DNA of 5,987 nt from the NCBI GenBank assembly GCA_022844585.1, contig JALHLM010000393.1:1-5987 (forward strand), in the 5' to 3' direction. The notes below the pieces were generated by a model. It did not search any database and had not been told where the DNA came from. It saw only the letters and a list, made by a program, of their open reading frames with translations. Both the position numbers and the translations under genes were made by a program. The DNA comes from Pirellulales bacterium. Lineage in GTDB: Bacteria > Planctomycetota > Planctomycetia > Pirellulales > JALHLM01. How positions within the stretch are numbered: the stretch's first letter is position 1; the number at the start of each line of letters is the position of its first letter. Below are positions 1-5,919 of this stretch, one piece after another.

Positions 1-390
1 ATCGATTCGCCGAACCAATTCAAATTGTGGTCCGAAACGCTCTTTCGGCGGCCAGATTCTTAGAATCGCTTGGCCGTTGCCTTTCGACTCCCGGACTAAG
101 AACAGCCGAGCGTCGGACTCTCGGCCAATCTCGTCCAAAATCGTCCAATCGCCCAGGAGGAAGCCGCGAAATCTCCATTCGCGCAACTTGGCGCATTGCC
201 AAGTCGTCAACACATTCTCGGCGACCAGAAATGAGCAAAACGCCGTGATCGATTCGGGTAGCCGAGCATGAAAGTATGGAGATTGCTGAAAGCGGTCGAC
301 CAACTTGCCAACTATCCCTTCCGAGACCAATCCACTACGACGGATCAAATCCAAAAAGAACTCGATGCTGTGACGATTGGGCGTACTCAT
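1..390 (-). CDS. Kinase-like protein, N-terminal part (runs off left edge)
   Basis: An open frame starts at ATG 390-388 and stays open to position 1, giving 130 residues with no stop. Residues 9-80 match, from memory, the N-terminal module of planctomycete Ser/Thr protein kinases: a helical segment (FFLDLIRRSGLV, 11-22), then LTTWQCAKLREWRFRGFLLG (61-80), which in relatives reads 'LTRWQ..KLL.G..KGF.LG.Y' and leads into kinase strand beta1. The kinase lobe then starts (DWTILDEIG, 81-89) but looks degenerate. The glycine loop reads IGRESDARLFLV where relatives have LG.GG...VYLA, and the beta3 Lys of VAIK appears as Arg111 in AILRIWPP. It is therefore probably a pseudokinase or a divergent kinase; the catalytic and activation segments lie outside the window. 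The start lies 9 nt after the stop of the 75-residue gene and in the same frame, so co-transcription is likely. Codon use looks ordinary. The family assignment is fairly firm; kinase activity is doubtful. Confidence 0.72.
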   Translation of the reverse strand, partial: MSTPNRHSIEFFLDLIRRSGLVSEGIVGKLVDRFQQSPYFHARLPESITAFCSFLVAENVLTTWQCAKLREWRFRGFLLGDWTILDEIGRESDARLFLVRESKGNGQAILRIWPPKERFGPQFELVRRID

Positions 391-399
391 AGTCCGCGC

Positions 400-627
400 T
401 CAAGTTGCACCCACCGCCGCATACACTTTGCCATGCTGCGTCAGCCAAGCCAAATCGCCTTGCTCCGCGTGTTGCTGGACCTCGCGAAGCAGATTGACGG
501 TCTCGGCCTCGTAGCAGGGTTCGCTCGTGTCACCTGCGGAAATCACCATTTCGACTTCAATGGCCACCACGTACTTCTCGGTTTGAATGAACCGTGTACG
601 CTTGATTCGCTCGCCAGGAATGCACAT
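400..627 (-). CDS. Small conserved-looking hypothetical protein (75 aa)
   Basis: This 75-residue protein begins MCIPGERIKRTRF. A basic start is followed by a beta-strand-like stretch (YVVAIEVEMVI, 19-29), an acidic turn (SAGDTSEPCYEAETV) and a helical segment (LLREVQQHAEQGDLAWLTQH), ending in GKVYAAVGAT. No signal peptide or membrane segment is visible. I have a vague recollection of similar short proteins in planctomycetes, but I know no function for them. ATG 627 is the first in-frame start after an in-frame TAG, with only a weak GGA about 5 nt upstream. The gene sits 9 nt before the kinase-like gene, in the same frame, so the two are probably one transcript and may be functionally linked. 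Its coherent composition and the tight spacing argue that it is real, whereas the opposite-strand frame over it ends inside a repeat. Confidence 0.6.
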   Translation of the reverse strand: MCIPGERIKRTRFIQTEKYVVAIEVEMVISAGDTSEPCYEAETVNLLREVQQHAEQGDLAWLTQHGKVYAAVGAT

Positions 628-646
628 TTTTCCATTCTACTTGACC

Positions 647-670
647 GTAGGTCAGGCTTTCCAGCCTGAC
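647..670 (+). repeat. 24-bp palindromic repeat, copy 1 (REP-like)
   Basis: GTAG is followed by the perfect palindrome GTCAGGCT-TTCC-AGCCTGAC, with the G shared: an 8-bp stem and a 4-nt loop. It is the left half of an inverted pair with copy 2 and lies upstream of the 75-residue gene. One reading frame gives the QAFQPD-type peptide that recurs in mis-called planctomycete ORFs. Confidence 0.9.
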
Positions 671-702
671 GGGAACTGTCTTCGTCGTCGAGCGCAAAAA
701 CT

Positions 703-726
703 GTCAGGCTGGAAAGCCTGACCTAC
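703..726 (-). repeat. 24-bp palindromic repeat, copy 2 (REP-like, inverted)
   Basis: This is the exact reverse complement of the copy at 647-670, separated from it by 32 nt (671-702). Together they make an 80-nt REPIN-like unit able to fold into one long hairpin with a 24-bp stem, or into two small ones. It lies between the CitG-family gene's stop and the 75-residue gene, where it could attenuate transcription or stabilise the upstream mRNA (inference). No T-tract follows on the minus strand, so it is not a classical intrinsic terminator. Confidence 0.9.
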
Positions 727-739
727 GGGGAAACTCTCC

Positions 740-1633
740 CTACTCCCTTCTTTGTACCAACTCTAGCGGCAGATTGAGCCTTCCGTCGCGAAGCAATGCG
801 AACAGGCCCGCCGCGAGCAAGTCCGCCGTCGTGCCGGGGTTTCGTCGGTGGCCGTCGGAGCGGAGCCAGAAATCCAGGTCGGCCAGACCGTCTTCGTAGG
901 CGTCCTCGCCAGGCGAACCAAGTTCCAAAACCGTAGCGGCGTGGTCGGCGGCCTGCCGCGCCCTATCGGCGCCGCACTTCCGCGCGATCAAGCTATCCGG
1001 GTACGCGCTCATCAAACGTAGCTGCGCGTGGACGACGGCGTCCAGCAGATTCCAACCTCGTTCGACCCCGGCGAGAATCATCGCCGCGACTTCGTTCAAT
1101 ACGATCGCAAAGCCGTCGACGTATTGCCGTGCGACGAGGTCTCTGTCCGCGGCTAACTGCATCGCCGCCAGCAAATCGTCCGGCGGCGGCGAGGCCAGGT
1201 CGGCCTCGTCGACGCGGCCCATGCCGCCGGGTTGCGCGAGGCGAATCGCCGCGTAGACGTCGCGGCAATCTTCGGCGTTGAGTGCTGCCAACACGTCGCG
1301 GACGCTTGACGCGAGCGGCGCGTCGCGTGGCACGGCGGCCAGGGGGGCGATTAGCAGCACTGTGCCGAGGTTGGTGTTCTTGCCAACCAACGCCCGGGTC
1401 GCCTGAATCGCTTGCAGGATCGCCGCGCCCACGCGGAGTCCGCTTGCGGCGCCGTCCATCGCCGGGCCAATGGCGAGGGCGCTCGCGCAGAAGTCCGGAT
1501 AACTCATCTCGACGAAATCCGCGCCGCGATGCACATTGCCGGGCTTCGGCGCCGTAGCCTCGATCAAACACGCAAGCGCTGCGCACTGCCCGACGCTCAG
1601 CGTCGCGCCATGGCTGGAATGCGAGGTGCTCAT
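740..1633 (-). CDS. Triphosphoribosyl-dephospho-CoA synthase (CitG family)
   Basis: The 297-residue product belongs to the CitG/MdcB family. These enzymes join ATP and 3'-dephospho-CoA into the 2'-(5''-triphosphoribosyl) precursor of the citrate or malonate lyase prosthetic group. The family signatures are present: IEATAPKPGNVH (24-35), the KNTNLGTVLLIAPLA stretch (85-99) and the C-terminal NPGTTADL (265-272). The length is normal for the family. No lyase or acyl-carrier gene is in the window, so the real substrate is open. Stand-alone CitG relatives are common in archaea and in bacteria with other cofactor pathways. The start chosen is ATG 1633, which overlaps the hydrolase stop as ATGA and implies translational coupling. 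The frame stays open upstream to 1993, but that extension lies wholly inside the hydrolase gene and has the arginine-rich look of a shadow. It is probably cytoplasmic. The family is certain; the specific role is not. Confidence 0.88.
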   Translation of the reverse strand: MSTSHSSHGATLSVGQCAALACLIEATAPKPGNVHRGADFVEMSYPDFCASALAIGPAMDGAASGLRVGAAILQAIQATRALVGKNTNLGTVLLIAPLAAVPRDAPLASSVRDVLAALNAEDCRDVYAAIRLAQPGGMGRVDEADLASPPPDDLLAAMQLAADRDLVARQYVDGFAIVLNEVAAMILAGVERGWNLLDAVVHAQLRLMSAYPDSLIARKCGADRARQAADHAATVLELGSPGEDAYEDGLADLDFWLRSDGHRRNPGTTADLLAAGLFALLRDGRLNLPLELVQRRE

Positions 1634-2532
1634 GGCATGACCGCGTCCCGCTGGATGGCGACAACCGGATGCCGCTCCAGGAAATCGGCCACGAGCGGCA
1701 CGATGCGTTCGTGCGCGTCCTCGACGACGTAGTGCCCGGCGTCTTCCAGGCGATGCGTTTCCGCGGCGGGAAAGATCATGCGGAAGCGTTCCAACATCGC
1801 CGGCGTAAAACACCAATCGCGCATGCCCCAGATCAGCGAGATGGGTTTTGCCGCGAGCGTTGGTAGGCGCTCTTCCAAGCGCAATAGCGTGGCGTAGCTC
1901 GGATGCCCGGCGTGCAGGGGGATATCCTCCACGAACCGCTGAATCGCGACCCGATGCGCCCAACCGTCGTACGGGGCCAGTAAGCCGGCGCAAACGTCCG
2001 GCGTGAATCGGTCCGGCTTTTCAGTGGCCATCCACAGCGCCGCCCGAGCGAACGCATTCAAGCCGCGCACGGCGAGCGGTCCGAGCACCGGAGTGCGACA
2101 AACGCGAATCCGCTTCGGAATCGTGGGGCATCGAAACGCCGCGGTGTTGAACAGTACGATACGCGCGAACCGCTCCGGCATGTCGACCGCCGCGCCCAGC
2201 CCGATAGCGCCGCCCCAATCGTGCGCGAGCAGTGTGACCTCGCGCAAATCAAGCTCTTCGACGAGCCGCTTGAGATTCTCGATGTGCTGCGCCAGCAGAT
2301 ACGGATAGTCCTGCGGCTTATCGGAGAGCCCGCAGCCGATGTGGTCCGGGGCGATGAGGCGATACTGGTCGCGCAGCCCCAGAATCACGTTGCGCCAGTA
2401 GAACGACCAGGTCGGGTTGCCATGGACCAGCAGCAACGGTTCGCCCCGTCCTTCGTCGACGTAATGATAGCGCCGGCCGTCGAGCGACAAGGTATGCGAA
2501 GCGAATGGATACAACCCGCGCCACTCAGCCAC
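1630..2532 (-). CDS. oleB: Alpha/beta hydrolase, OleB-like (beta-lactone decarboxylase / haloalkane dehalogenase family)
   Basis: From GTG 2532 this is a 300-residue alpha/beta hydrolase that closely resembles OleB, the enzyme that decarboxylates a beta-lactone to a long-chain olefin in OleABCD hydrocarbon synthesis. Visible motifs are YHYVDEGRGEP (22-32), HGNPTWSFYWRN (37-48), PDHIGCGLSDKP (62-73), the nucleophile elbow HDWGG (104-108), PYDGWAHR and RFVEDIPL (187-206), WGMRDWCF (235-242) and DAGHYVVED (264-272). The predicted triad is Asp105, Asp239 and His267, with Asn39 and Trp106 as the halide/oxyanion pair typical of dehalogenase relatives. The frame extends upstream to an ATG at 2658, but those 42 residues translate intergenic repeats (VGQAFQPDV), so I reject them; GTG 2532 gives the usual length. 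A weak GGAAAG lies 12 nt upstream, inside a repeat, and TTG 2514 is an alternative start. The gene overlaps the CitG-family gene by ATGA. A plain 'haloalkane dehalogenase' label is the main alternative. Confidence 0.85.
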   Translation of the reverse strand: MAEWRGLYPFASHTLSLDGRRYHYVDEGRGEPLLLVHGNPTWSFYWRNVILGLRDQYRLIAPDHIGCGLSDKPQDYPYLLAQHIENLKRLVEELDLREVTLLAHDWGGAIGLGAAVDMPERFARIVLFNTAAFRCPTIPKRIRVCRTPVLGPLAVRGLNAFARAALWMATEKPDRFTPDVCAGLLAPYDGWAHRVAIQRFVEDIPLHAGHPSYATLLRLEERLPTLAAKPISLIWGMRDWCFTPAMLERFRMIFPAAETHRLEDAGHYVVEDAHERIVPLVADFLERHPVVAIQRDAVMP

Positions 2533-2534
2533 AT

Positions 2535-2558
2535 GTAGGTCAAGCTTTCCAGCCTGAC
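2535..2558 (+). repeat. 24-bp palindromic repeat, copy 3 (one mismatch)
   Basis: Same motif and orientation as 647-670, but with GTCAAGCT in place of GTCAGGCT, so one stem pair is weakened. It ends 3 nt before the proposed GTG start of the oleB-like gene and would be in its 5' leader, supplying the only SD-like bases (GGAAAG on the minus strand). Confidence 0.88.
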
Positions 2559-2586
2559 ATTCTCCCAACTTGCGACATGCAAAGAC

Positions 2587-2610
2587 GTCAGGCTGGAAAG
2601 CCTGACCTAC
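2587..2610 (-). repeat. 24-bp palindromic repeat, copy 4 (inverted)
   Basis: Identical to copy 2 and inverted relative to copy 3, with a 28-nt spacer (2559-2586). Copies 3 and 4 form a second REPIN-like unit of 76 nt in the divergent spacer between the oleB-like and cbiX genes. Confidence 0.9.
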
Positions 2611-2630
2611 AAAACTAGCGAAACGCCGCA

Positions 2631-2659
2631 CTGTCAGGCTGGAAAGCCTGGCGTACAAT
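2631..2659 (+). promoter_or_regulatory. Possible cbiX promoter (TACAAT)
   Basis: TACAAT (2654-2659) matches five of six bases of TATAAT. CTGTCA (2631-2636), 17 bp upstream, matches four of six of TTGACA. Both overlap repeat copy 5. A start 8 nt after the -10 would fall on the A of the cbiX ATG, implying a leaderless mRNA, which fits the absence of an SD there. This is only a consensus match. Confidence 0.35.
2633..2656 (-). repeat. 24-bp palindromic repeat, copy 5 (two mismatches)
   Basis: Same orientation as copy 4 and 22 nt beyond it, with two changes near its right end (CCTGGCGTAC for CCTGACCTAC). It is a solitary half-unit lying 10 nt before the cbiX start, and its right end overlaps the TACAAT sequence proposed as a -10 box. 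Confidence 0.85.
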
Positions 2660-2666
2660 TCGATAC

Positions 2667-3440
2667 ATGCGGCGCACGGCCCTCGTTATCATCGGACACG
2701 GCACGCGCGACCCGCAAGGGGTCGCGGAGTTCCGGGAACTTGTCGCGAAAGTGGCCGCGGTGGCAGGGGAATGGATCGTCGAGCCGTGTTTCCTGGAGCT
2801 CGCCGAACCGGACGTCGCGCGCGGACTGGACTGCGCGGTCGAACGTGGCGCCACCGAGGTCGTCGCCTTGCCGCTGCTGTTGTTCGCAGCGGGGCATGCC
2901 AAGCGGGACGTGCCGGAATTACTCGCCGACGCCAGTCGCCGGCATCCTTCCGTGGAGTTCCGGCAAGCCCCGCACTTGGGCTGCCACGCCGACCTCATCG
3001 AGCTGTCCGTTCAACGCTACCGCGAATGCGGTCCGCCGGCCGCGGAAGACTCGTTGCTGCTCCTGATCGGTCGCGGCAGCTACGATCCCACGGCCAATGC
3101 CGAGATGGCGCAATTCGCCCGGCTGCGCTGGGAGGCCGAACGCACCGCCTGGTACGAAGTCGGCTTCACGGCGATGGCCGAGCCGGCGCTGGATCGGGCG
3201 ATTTCGGTCGCCGGCGATATGCCTTTTTCACACGTCGTGGTCCAGCCGCATTTGCTGTTCGCGGGCGAGTTGCTGGAGCGAATTAATGTCGCCGTTCAGG
3301 AAGCGGCGGACCGCTTTCCGGACAAGTCCTGGTCGGTAACGCCGCACCTCGGCCCGAGCGACTTGCTGGTGTCCGCGGTGCTCGACCGCGCCCAACGCAG
3401 TCCGCAACCGATTGGCGGTGCGACACTTCCGCCGAAATGA
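2667..3440 (+). CDS. cbiX: Sirohydrochlorin chelatase, CbiX type (two-domain)
   Basis: The 257-residue product has two tandem CbiX-type halves. Such enzymes insert Co2+ into sirohydrochlorin (anaerobic cobalamin route) or Fe2+ for siroheme (SirB activity), in the cytoplasm. The N-half carries VIIGHGTRDP (7-16) and LPLLLFAAGHAKRDVP (68-83), giving the expected metal-binding pair His11 and His77, then APHLG (101-105). The C-half repeats the fold: LLLIGRGSYDPTANAE (131-146) has Arg in place of the HG histidine, as I recall is usual for the second half of long CbiX proteins, then VVVQPHLLFAGELLERI (190-206) and TPHLG (225-229). The active site is thus probably only in the N-half. ATG 2667 is the first start after repeat copy 5, with no SD visible. 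No other cobalamin or siroheme genes are in the window, so the metal cannot be assigned. The gene is divergent from the oleB-like gene. Confidence 0.87.
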   Translation: MRRTALVIIGHGTRDPQGVAEFRELVAKVAAVAGEWIVEPCFLELAEPDVARGLDCAVERGATEVVALPLLLFAAGHAKRDVPELLADASRRHPSVEFRQAPHLGCHADLIELSVQRYRECGPPAAEDSLLLLIGRGSYDPTANAEMAQFARLRWEAERTAWYEVGFTAMAEPALDRAISVAGDMPFSHVVVQPHLLFAGELLERINVAVQEAADRFPDKSWSVTPHLGPSDLLVSAVLDRAQRSPQPIGGATLPPK

Positions 3441-3476
3441 CCGGAGCGGGCCGGAACTTCTCTGGCCGACCAGACG

Positions 3477-3482
3477 TACAAT
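3477..3482 (+). promoter_or_regulatory. Possible -10 box upstream of the protease gene
   Basis: TACAAT matches five of six bases of the -10 consensus and is the same hexamer seen before cbiX. No good -35 lies 16-18 bp upstream. If used, it would give a leader of about 160 nt. A weaker alternative is TTGCCC (3550-3555), 17 bp, TACCAT (3573-3578). The spacer 3441-3651 otherwise holds only a small hairpin, CCCAA/TTGGG at 3610-3622. Confidence 0.28.
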
Positions 3483-3639
3483 AGGGATTGAGTGCCATAA
3501 GCGGCCGCCCCGGGGGAATCCGCTGTTTTGGCGACGGATGGACGTGCCCTTGCCCGGTTTTGGGCTTTGGAATACCATCCGGTTAAACCTTTAGCCATTT
3601 TGGACTTAGCCCAAGGTTTGGGTCAGGTCCGGCTCCATG

Positions 3640-3645
3640 AGGGGA
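3640..3645 (+). promoter_or_regulatory. Ribosome binding site that decides the protease start
   Basis: AGGGGA lies 6 nt before ATG 3652. The upstream in-frame ATG at 3637 overlaps the approach to this site and has no SD of its own, so initiation at 3652 (or the adjacent ATG 3655) is favoured over 3637. Confidence 0.6.
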
Positions 3646-3651
3646 AAGATA

Positions 3652-5691
3652 ATGATGCGACGGATGAGCATGCGCGGTCGCGTAGCCACGGCGGCGATCT
3701 TCGGAGTGGTGTCGAGCGCTTACGCCTGGAGTTGGGCCGCCGACCTGACGGGCCCCAGCCCTTACGACCGCGTGATCACGCGTCGGATCACCAGCCTGAT
3801 GGAAGAGGAGCACCTCTCCAAGCACCCGCTGGACGACGAAATCTCGCAGCGCTTCATGGATCAATTCCTGAAGACGCTCGACCCGGGCAAGATGTATTTC
3901 TTGCAGTCGGATATCGATGAATTCAATCAGCAACGCAACGACCTCGACGACCTGGTCAAAGATGGCGACACCAGCTTCGCCTTCAAGGTCTTCGAGCGTT
4001 TTCAGCAGCGTGTGAACGAGCGTCTGGCCACGATCGACGAATGGCTGGCCGCGCCGCACGATTTCACTGTCGATGAAGAGATGGTGATCGAGCCGGATTT
4101 GATGACCTACTCCAAAGACGAGGCCGAAGCGCGCGAAAAGTGGCGGAAGCGCATCAAGCTCGATCTGTTGGTCCAAAAAGGAGACAAGATCGAGGACAAG
4201 GAAGCCCGCGAAAAGCTGACGCGCCGCTACCACAGCCGCGCCAAACAATGGCAGCGCTTCAGCCGTGAGCAGTTGATGGAGGTTTATCTTACGTCGCTGA
4301 CGACGTCGTTCGACCCGCATACCAGCTACATGGGCCCGCATATGCTCGAAGAATTCGAGATTGATATGCGGCTGGAGTTGGAAGGGATCGGCGCGCTGCT
4401 GCAATTCGAAGACGGCTACACCGTCGTCAAGGAAATCGTCCCCGGCGGCCCTGCCGACTTGGACGGTCGCCTCAAGCCCAAGGACACCGTGATCGGCGTC
4501 GGTCAGGGCGAGAGCGGCGACATCGAAGACGTCGTCGAGATGAACCTCACCGATGTGGTCGACCGCATCCGCGGCAAGGGGGGCAGCATCGTCCGCCTGC
4601 AAGTCCGTCCGGCCGCCGGCGGCGAGTCGATCGTGTACGACTTGAAGCGGGCGAAGATCGAAATGAAAAACAGCGAAGCCCGTGGCGAGATCATCCAGGA
4701 AGCCCGTGACGGCCGCGACTACAAAGTCGGCGTGATCAACCTGCCGAGCTTCTATCGCGACATGAGCCGCGTTTCGCAACGGGCTGATTTTAAGAGCACC
4801 ACGCGCGACGTACGAAAGCTGATTGACAACTTCAAGTCGCAAGGCGTGAACGCGATCGTCGTCGACCTGCGTCGCAACGGCGGCGGTTCGCTTGATGAAG
4901 CCATCGACTTGACCGGCTTGTTCATCAAGACGGGTCCCGTGGTGCAGGTGAAGGACTCGGACGGCAACGTCGAAGAACTCGACGACAAGGATCCCGGCGT
5001 TGCCTGGGACGGTCCGCTGGTTGTGTTAACGAGCAAGCTGAGCGCCAGTGCGAGCGAGATCTTCGCCGGGGCCATTCAGGACTACGGACGCGGGATCGTC
5101 GTGGGCGATCCGACCACGCACGGCAAAGGCACGGTCCAGAGCCTGCTCGATTTGGGACGCCAGGTGTTTCGCATTCCGAACGCCGCCAAGCTCGGGGCGC
5201 TCAAGATCACGTTCCAGCAGTTCTATCGCCCCAACGGCGACAGCACGCAGAACCGCGGCGTCGTCGCCGACGTTTCGTTGCCTTCGTTGATCAGCCAGCT
5301 CGATATCGGGGAAGCCGATCTCGACTACGCACGCGAATTCAACCAGGTAAAACCGGCCCGGTACGAGCGATTCGGTCTGGTGAACGATGGCATGCTCGCG
5401 GAGCTTCGTTCGCGATCCGCGACGCGCGTCGAGGGTTCGGAAGATTTCAAGAAAGTGAAACAGAACATCGCCAGGTTCCTGGAGCGAAAAGATCGCAAGA
5501 CGATCACGCTCAACGAAGAGAAATACCTGGCGGAGCAAGCGGAGCTGAGCCGCGAGAAGCAGGAAGAGGAAGCGGCGGAGGAAATGAGCACTTTCAACCG
5601 CCCCGTTGTGGACCGCGACTTCTACTTCAACGAAGCGCTGGCCATCACGCTCGACTACCTCACGCTGTCCGCCACCGTGGCGCGAAACTGA
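3652..5691 (+). CDS. prc: Carboxy-terminal processing protease, Prc/Tsp type (S41)
   Basis: This 679-residue exported serine protease would trim or degrade envelope proteins from their C-termini; E. coli Prc is of similar length (about 680). A basic start followed by RVATAAIFGVVSSAYAWSWA forms a signal peptide, cleaved near residue 25 or 30. The N-terminal helical domain includes DPGKMYFLQSDIDEF (77-91). A PDZ domain spans about 245-330 (GIGALLQFEDGYTVVKEIVPGGPADLDGRLKP, written here as separate motifs GIGALLQFEDG and EIVPGGPADL). The S41 core begins at KVGVINLPSFYRD (358-370) and contains VVDLRRNGGGSL, then SASASEIFAGAIQDYGRG (464-481) and THGKGTVQ. By alignment with E. coli Ser452/Asp463/Lys477, the catalytic residues are Ser466, Asp477 and Lys492; one extra residue precedes the Lys. 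The tail (about 560-679) is charged and ends in DRDFYFNEALAITLDYLTL, as in Prc C-terminal domains. The gene stands alone, 211 bp after cbiX, and ends at a strong terminator. Confidence 0.94.
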   Translation: MMRRMSMRGRVATAAIFGVVSSAYAWSWAADLTGPSPYDRVITRRITSLMEEEHLSKHPLDDEISQRFMDQFLKTLDPGKMYFLQSDIDEFNQQRNDLDDLVKDGDTSFAFKVFERFQQRVNERLATIDEWLAAPHDFTVDEEMVIEPDLMTYSKDEAEAREKWRKRIKLDLLVQKGDKIEDKEAREKLTRRYHSRAKQWQRFSREQLMEVYLTSLTTSFDPHTSYMGPHMLEEFEIDMRLELEGIGALLQFEDGYTVVKEIVPGGPADLDGRLKPKDTVIGVGQGESGDIEDVVEMNLTDVVDRIRGKGGSIVRLQVRPAAGGESIVYDLKRAKIEMKNSEARGEIIQEARDGRDYKVGVINLPSFYRDMSRVSQRADFKSTTRDVRKLIDNFKSQGVNAIVVDLRRNGGGSLDEAIDLTGLFIKTGPVVQVKDSDGNVEELDDKDPGVAWDGPLVVLTSKLSASASEIFAGAIQDYGRGIVVGDPTTHGKGTVQSLLDLGRQVFRIPNAAKLGALKITFQQFYRPNGDSTQNRGVVADVSLPSLISQLDIGEADLDYAREFNQVKPARYERFGLVNDGMLAELRSRSATRVEGSEDFKKVKQNIARFLERKDRKTITLNEEKYLAEQAELSREKQEEEAAEEMSTFNRPVVDRDFYFNEALAITLDYLTLSATVARN

Positions 5692-5711
5692 TTGTAGACA
5701 GCAAGTAGCTT

Positions 5712-5753
5712 AGCCGGCGTCGCCAACCACCGTTGACGACGCCGGCTTTTTTT
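5712..5753 (+). terminator. Intrinsic terminator of the protease gene
   Basis: A perfect 11-bp GC-rich stem, AGCCGGCGTCG (5712-5722) with CGACGCCGGCT (5737-5747), encloses a 14-nt loop and runs directly into seven T residues (5747-5753). It starts 20 nt after the protease stop. The minus-strand side has no T-run, so it should act mainly on plus-strand transcription. Confidence 0.92.
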
Positions 5754-5774
5754 ATGAGCCGAGGCACGGTGGAA

Positions 5775-5915
5775 GAATGACGAATGTCGAAATCCGAATG
5801 ACGAATCAATGACGAATGCCTGAATGTCGAATGTGATTCAAACGGCGCTGCAATAGCTCGCGACCATTCGTCATTCAGATTTGATTCGTCATTCGGATTT
5901 CGACATTCGTCATTC
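5775..5915. repeat. Long imperfect inverted repeat (GAATGACGAATG type)
   Basis: The left arm 5775-5818 and right arm 5865-5915 are reverse complements. The outer 35 nt (5775-5809 against 5881-5915) match exactly. The inner ends match again (TGACGAATG), but the left arm lacks 7 nt that the right arm has. Each arm is itself built from iterated GAATGACGAAT / GAATGTCGAA units. The 46-nt centre (5819-5864) is non-palindromic and includes another GAATGTCGAATG. No coding potential or transposase is present. The arrangement suggests a MITE-like or REP-like element, or an RNA hairpin, between convergent genes. I recall similar sequences, often mistranslated as FVIRHS/NDE-rich peptides, in planctomycetes and other environmental genomes. 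Confidence 0.88.
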
Positions 5916-5919
5916 CTCC

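Noticed and set aside
268..669. A 133-codon plus-strand frame covering the left-edge genes
   Set aside because: It runs opposite the 75-residue gene and the kinase-like gene, ends inside repeat copy 1, and shows no recognisable protein features.
647..726. Inverted repeats read as a CRISPR array
   Set aside because: The copies are in opposite orientations, spacing is irregular across the window, and there are no cas genes or serial direct repeats.
1634..1993. N-terminal extension of the CitG-family frame to position 1993
   Set aside because: It lies inside the hydrolase gene in another frame, is arginine/glycine-rich, and has no resemblance to the family. ATG 1633 with the ATGA overlap gives the normal length.
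2615..2998. A 127-codon minus-strand frame overlapping the cbiX start
   Set aside because: It is a shadow of cbiX with a repeat-derived QAFQPD tail.
3583..4842. A 419-codon open frame on the minus strand opposite the protease gene
   Set aside because: It lies almost wholly inside a clearly recognisable Prc gene and shows low-complexity, shadow-type composition (repeated VDHADF/LDDL-like strings). High GC and the codon bias of the real gene explain its length.
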